This document shows positions 61,951 through 64,000 of a stretch of DNA of 64,000 bases, piece after piece. Source of the DNA: Aquabacter sp965279295 (GTDB lineage Bacteria; Pseudomonadota; Alphaproteobacteria; Rhizobiales; Xanthobacteraceae). Within the stretch, counting starts at the first letter, position 1. Every line of letters begins with the position of its first letter. The notes beneath the pieces were generated by a model that was not told where the DNA came from, searched no databases, and worked only from the letters and a program-made list of their open reading frames with translations. The position numbers were made by a program, and so were the translations under genes. The stretch is from NCBI GenBank assembly GCA_965279295.1, contig CBDIHQ010000013.1. The stretch is one strand, 5' to 3'.

Positions 61951-63147
61951 TCAGAGCGGCAGGCCCTCCAGCGAGGCGATTGCGGTCATCACGCCGCGCA
62001 CTTCGGCGAGGCCGCGCATGCGGCCGATGGCGGGGTAGCCGGGGTGGTTGGCCTTGCCCACATCGTCAAGAAGCTCGTGCCCGTGGTCGGGGCGAAACGG
62101 CAGGCGCCAGTCGCAAAGCCCCGCATCGCGCCGGCGCTTCTGCTCCTGAAGCAGCGCCCGCACAACGGCCACCATATCCACGTCGCCTCCCAGGTGGTCC
62201 GCCTCCATGAACGAGCCGTCCGGCTCCTTCGAGACGTTGCGCAGGTGCACGAAATGGATGCGGTCGGCGAACCGCGCGGCCATGGCCGGCAGGTCGTTGC
62301 CCGGCCGGGCGCCGAGCGAACCGGTGCAGAAGGTCAGGCCGTTGGCGCGGGACGGATGGAGCGCCAGCACCTCCGCCAGATCGGCCTCGCTGCTGACGAT
62401 GCGCGGCAGGCCCAGCAGCGGGCGCGGCGGATCGTCGGGATGGATGCCCATGCGGATGCCCACCTCCTCGCAGGTGGGGATCACCTCTGCCAGGAACCGG
62501 CCGAGATTCTCCCGCAGCCGCTCGGCGGAGACGTCCTTGAAGCGGGCGAGCATGGTGCGCAGGCCCGGCAGGTCGTAGCGGTCGAAGGCGCCCGGCAGGC
62601 CGGCCATGATGTTGGAGAGAAGCTGGTCGCGGTCCGCCTTGCCGGAGGCGTCGAACCAGGCCTTGGCCCGCGCCAGGACGTCGGGGGAATGATCCGCCTC
62701 GGCGCCGTCCCGCTCCAGCATGAAGACGTCAAAGGCGGCATACTCGAAGGCGTTGAACTTCAGCGCCCGCCCACCGCCGGGCACCGGGCTGCGCAGGTCG
62801 GTGCGGGTCCAGTCCAGCACCGGCATGAAATTGTAGCAGACCGTGTCGATGCCGCAGGCCGCGAGGTTGCGCAGGGAGGCGCGGTAATTGTCGAACAGCT
62901 CCGTCAGGTCGCCGGTGCCGATCTTGATGGGCTCGGCCACCGGCAGGCTCTCAACCACGCTCCAGCGCAGGCCCAGCGAGGCGTCCGCCTCGATAAAGTC
63001 CTTGCGGGCCTGGATGTCCTCGCGGGTCCACACCACCCCGGCGGGCACCTCATGGAGCGCGTTGACGATGCCGCTCGCGCCGGTCTGGCGCACATGCGCC
63101 AGGGTGATGATGTCCTTGGGGCCCCACCACCGCCATGTCTGTTCCAT
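61951..63147 (-). CDS. uxuA: Mannonate dehydratase
   Basis: 398 residues, the usual length. 'MEQTWRWWGPKDIITLAHVR' is the conserved N-terminus, with later 'IDTVCYNFMPVLDWTRTDL', 'GIRMGIHPDDPP', 'LTFCTGSLGARPGNDLP' and 'FRPDHGHELLDD'. The His, Cys and Asp residues in these segments form the Mn site of UxuA. It dehydrates D-mannonate to 2-keto-3-deoxygluconate, a step of glucuronate breakdown. The GntR/FCD regulator gene lies upstream on the same strand with 34 bases between, and an ABC ATPase precedes that. The set looks like a hexuronate or aldonate uptake and breakdown operon. Confidence 0.95.
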   Translation of the reverse strand: MEQTWRWWGPKDIITLAHVRQTGASGIVNALHEVPAGVVWTREDIQARKDFIEADASLGLRWSVVESLPVAEPIKIGTGDLTELFDNYRASLRNLAACGIDTVCYNFMPVLDWTRTDLRSPVPGGGRALKFNAFEYAAFDVFMLERDGAEADHSPDVLARAKAWFDASGKADRDQLLSNIMAGLPGAFDRYDLPGLRTMLARFKDVSAERLRENLGRFLAEVIPTCEEVGIRMGIHPDDPPRPLLGLPRIVSSEADLAEVLALHPSRANGLTFCTGSLGARPGNDLPAMAARFADRIHFVHLRNVSKEPDGSFMEADHLGGDVDMVAVVRALLQEQKRRRDAGLCDWRLPFRPDHGHELLDDVGKANHPGYPAIGRMRGLAEVRGVMTAIASLEGLPL

Positions 63148-63181
63148 GAGCGCCAGTTCCTTCCTATGAATGATTGCGCCG

Positions 63182-63877
63182 TCAGGCGTCGTTGACGATG
63201 AGGCCCGGGTGGGTCGCGGCGAGCGCGTCCGTCACCTTCAGCACCTCAGACAGATGCTCACGCGTCGCCGCCTCGGTGCGGGCGACATCGCCGGCGCGGA
63301 TCGCCGCCAGTATGGCCTTGTGCTGGGTGATCAGCGTATCGACGGGCGTCACGTTGGGCAGGCTGAGGAAGCGCAGCCGGTCGAACTGCGCCTTCTCCCG
63401 CTCCACCACGTCCCAGATGCTGCCGGCGTCGATGCCGTCCGCGAGGGTGCGGTGGAAGGCATCGTCGGCGGTGGTGAAGCGCTCGGGGATATCGCGGGCC
63501 ACCTCCTGCTCGGCAATCACCTCGTCCAGGGTGCGCAGCCGTGCGGGAGAGAGGCCATGCTCGGCGGCGTGACGCACGATGGCCACTTCCATGGCCTCGC
63601 GCACGAACCGCGCCCGCTTCACCGCCCGCAGCGAGATGCGGGTGATGAAGGTGCCGCGCTGTGGCAGCACCTCGATCAGCCCCTCGTCCACCAGGCGGAA
63701 CAGCGCCTCGCGCACCGGTGTGCGGCTGGTGCCGAAGCGGCGGGCCAGCTCGTTCTCCGACATGCGGGCACCGGGCATCAGCCGCAGTGCGATGATGTCC
63801 TGCCGGATCTCCGCCTGGATCGCCGCGACGCTCGCGGGTCCGGCGAAAGCCCGCACCTCGCCCCGCGCGGCGTCCAT
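63182..63877 (-). CDS. GntR-family regulator (FadR/FCD type)
   Basis: 231 residues. I chose the ATG at 63877 because it overlaps the stop of the preceding gene (TGATG), indicating coupled translation; a GTG lies one codon earlier. The N-terminal winged helix has 'SENELARRFGTSRTPVREAL' and 'GLIEVLPQRGTFITRISLRA'. The helical FCD domain follows with metal-binding-type histidines in 'ADDAFHRTLAD', 'ITQHKAILAAI' and 'ATREHLSE'. FCD regulators of this kind sense hexuronates or other organic acids, in keeping with the adjacent mannonate dehydratase gene, and generally repress their operon. Confidence 0.9.
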   Translation of the reverse strand: MDAARGEVRAFAGPASVAAIQAEIRQDIIALRLMPGARMSENELARRFGTSRTPVREALFRLVDEGLIEVLPQRGTFITRISLRAVKRARFVREAMEVAIVRHAAEHGLSPARLRTLDEVIAEQEVARDIPERFTTADDAFHRTLADGIDAGSIWDVVEREKAQFDRLRFLSLPNVTPVDTLITQHKAILAAIRAGDVARTEAATREHLSEVLKVTDALAATHPGLIVNDA

Positions 63878-64000
63878 CACGCGTCCCAGCCGAGGTGGCT
63901 CAGGAAGTCGCGGGTGCGGGTGGCGTGCGGCGCGTCGAAGATCTGCTTCGGCGGTCCCTGCTCGATGACCTCGCCGCGCTCGAACACCACCACATGGTCG
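63877..64000 (-). CDS. ABC transporter ATP-binding protein, C-terminal end (cut by window edge)
   Basis: Only the last 40 codons are visible: 'DHVVVFERGEVIEQGPPKQI' and 'HATRTRDFLSHLGWDA' before TGA. The pattern (D-x-V-x-V-F-x-x-G-x-V-x-E-x-G-P-P-x-x-I-F) is typical of polar-amino-acid-type (GlnQ/HisP) ATPases after the H-loop. The stop overlaps the start of the GntR gene, so they are in one operon. The substrate is unknown; an organic acid or amino acid is likely. Confidence 0.8.
   Translation of the reverse strand, partial: DHVVVFERGEVIEQGPPKQIFDAPHATRTRDFLSHLGWDA

Noticed and set aside
61900..63195. 431-codon plus-strand frame opposite mannonate dehydratase
   Set aside because: The minus strand encodes a full-length UxuA with all motifs; the plus frame is its shadow.
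1..64000. tRNA or rRNA genes
   Set aside because: I looked for T-arm-like GGTTCGAATCC segments and conserved rRNA stretches and found none with a matching cloverleaf. A tRNAscan or Rfam search would be decisive.

Overview
The window is GC-rich DNA from an alphaproteobacterium, most likely of the order Hyphomicrobiales (Rhizobiales). Seen directly: an IalB-family protein, a SapC-family protein, several Bug/TctC solute receptors, relics of an error-prone polymerase (DnaE2), and intergenic palindromes of the type that is abundant in Rhizobiales (about 12190-12330 and 39951-40056). A placement near Xanthobacteraceae is only inference. No rRNA, tRNA or CRISPR array was recognised.

Layout. (1) 1-2389: the C-terminal part of an autotransporter cut by the left edge. 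(2) 2664-9124: a catabolic-looking island with a LysR regulator, two closely related TctC receptors, each followed by a small cupin protein, and a CocE/NonD-type serine hydrolase. (3) 9427-26793, minus strand: a DUF3829-type exported protein, SapC-like and IalB-like proteins, and a giant autotransporter of about 4787 residues. (4) 27088-30480: a second LysR/TctC/alpha-beta-hydrolase cassette. (5) 30717-36411: fumarase C diverging from a ThrE-like exporter, a YoaK/DUF1275 membrane protein, a cupin and malate:quinone oxidoreductase. (6) 36494-41054: a broken Tex30-like hydrolase next to a stub of exonuclease III, a MHYT-GGDEF-EAL protein, a RidA protein and an aldo/keto reductase. (7) 41764-46438: a redox island with a TetR regulator, a peroxiredoxin-like protein, a YCII protein, a haloacid dehalogenase, two AhpD/carboxymuconolactone-decarboxylase-like proteins and a glutathione S-transferase. 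(8) 46832-57916: a second giant autotransporter of 3694 residues with 44 near-identical glycine-rich repeats. (9) 58280-64000: integrase and IS481 relics flanking an ArsR/EamA pair, then MgtC, mannonate dehydratase, a GntR/FCD regulator and the tail of an ABC ATPase.

Three autotransporters fill about 43% of the window. The most interesting small-scale signal is at 44452-45072. An AhpD-like gene has an in-frame TGA exactly where the second cysteine of its CxxC redox motif should be. The frame stays open to its natural end, the next gene starts by a GTGA overlap, and a hairpin with a bulged U and a GGC loop begins 11 bases after the TGA. That fits either a selenocysteine codon with a bacterial SECIS or a recent nonsense mutation. 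Nothing else in the window decides between them.

Gene relics mark many of the module boundaries: two DnaE2 fragments, the exonuclease III stub, a TetR tail, an integrase tail and an IS481 fragment. The window therefore reads as an accessory region built by repeated insertion and deletion.
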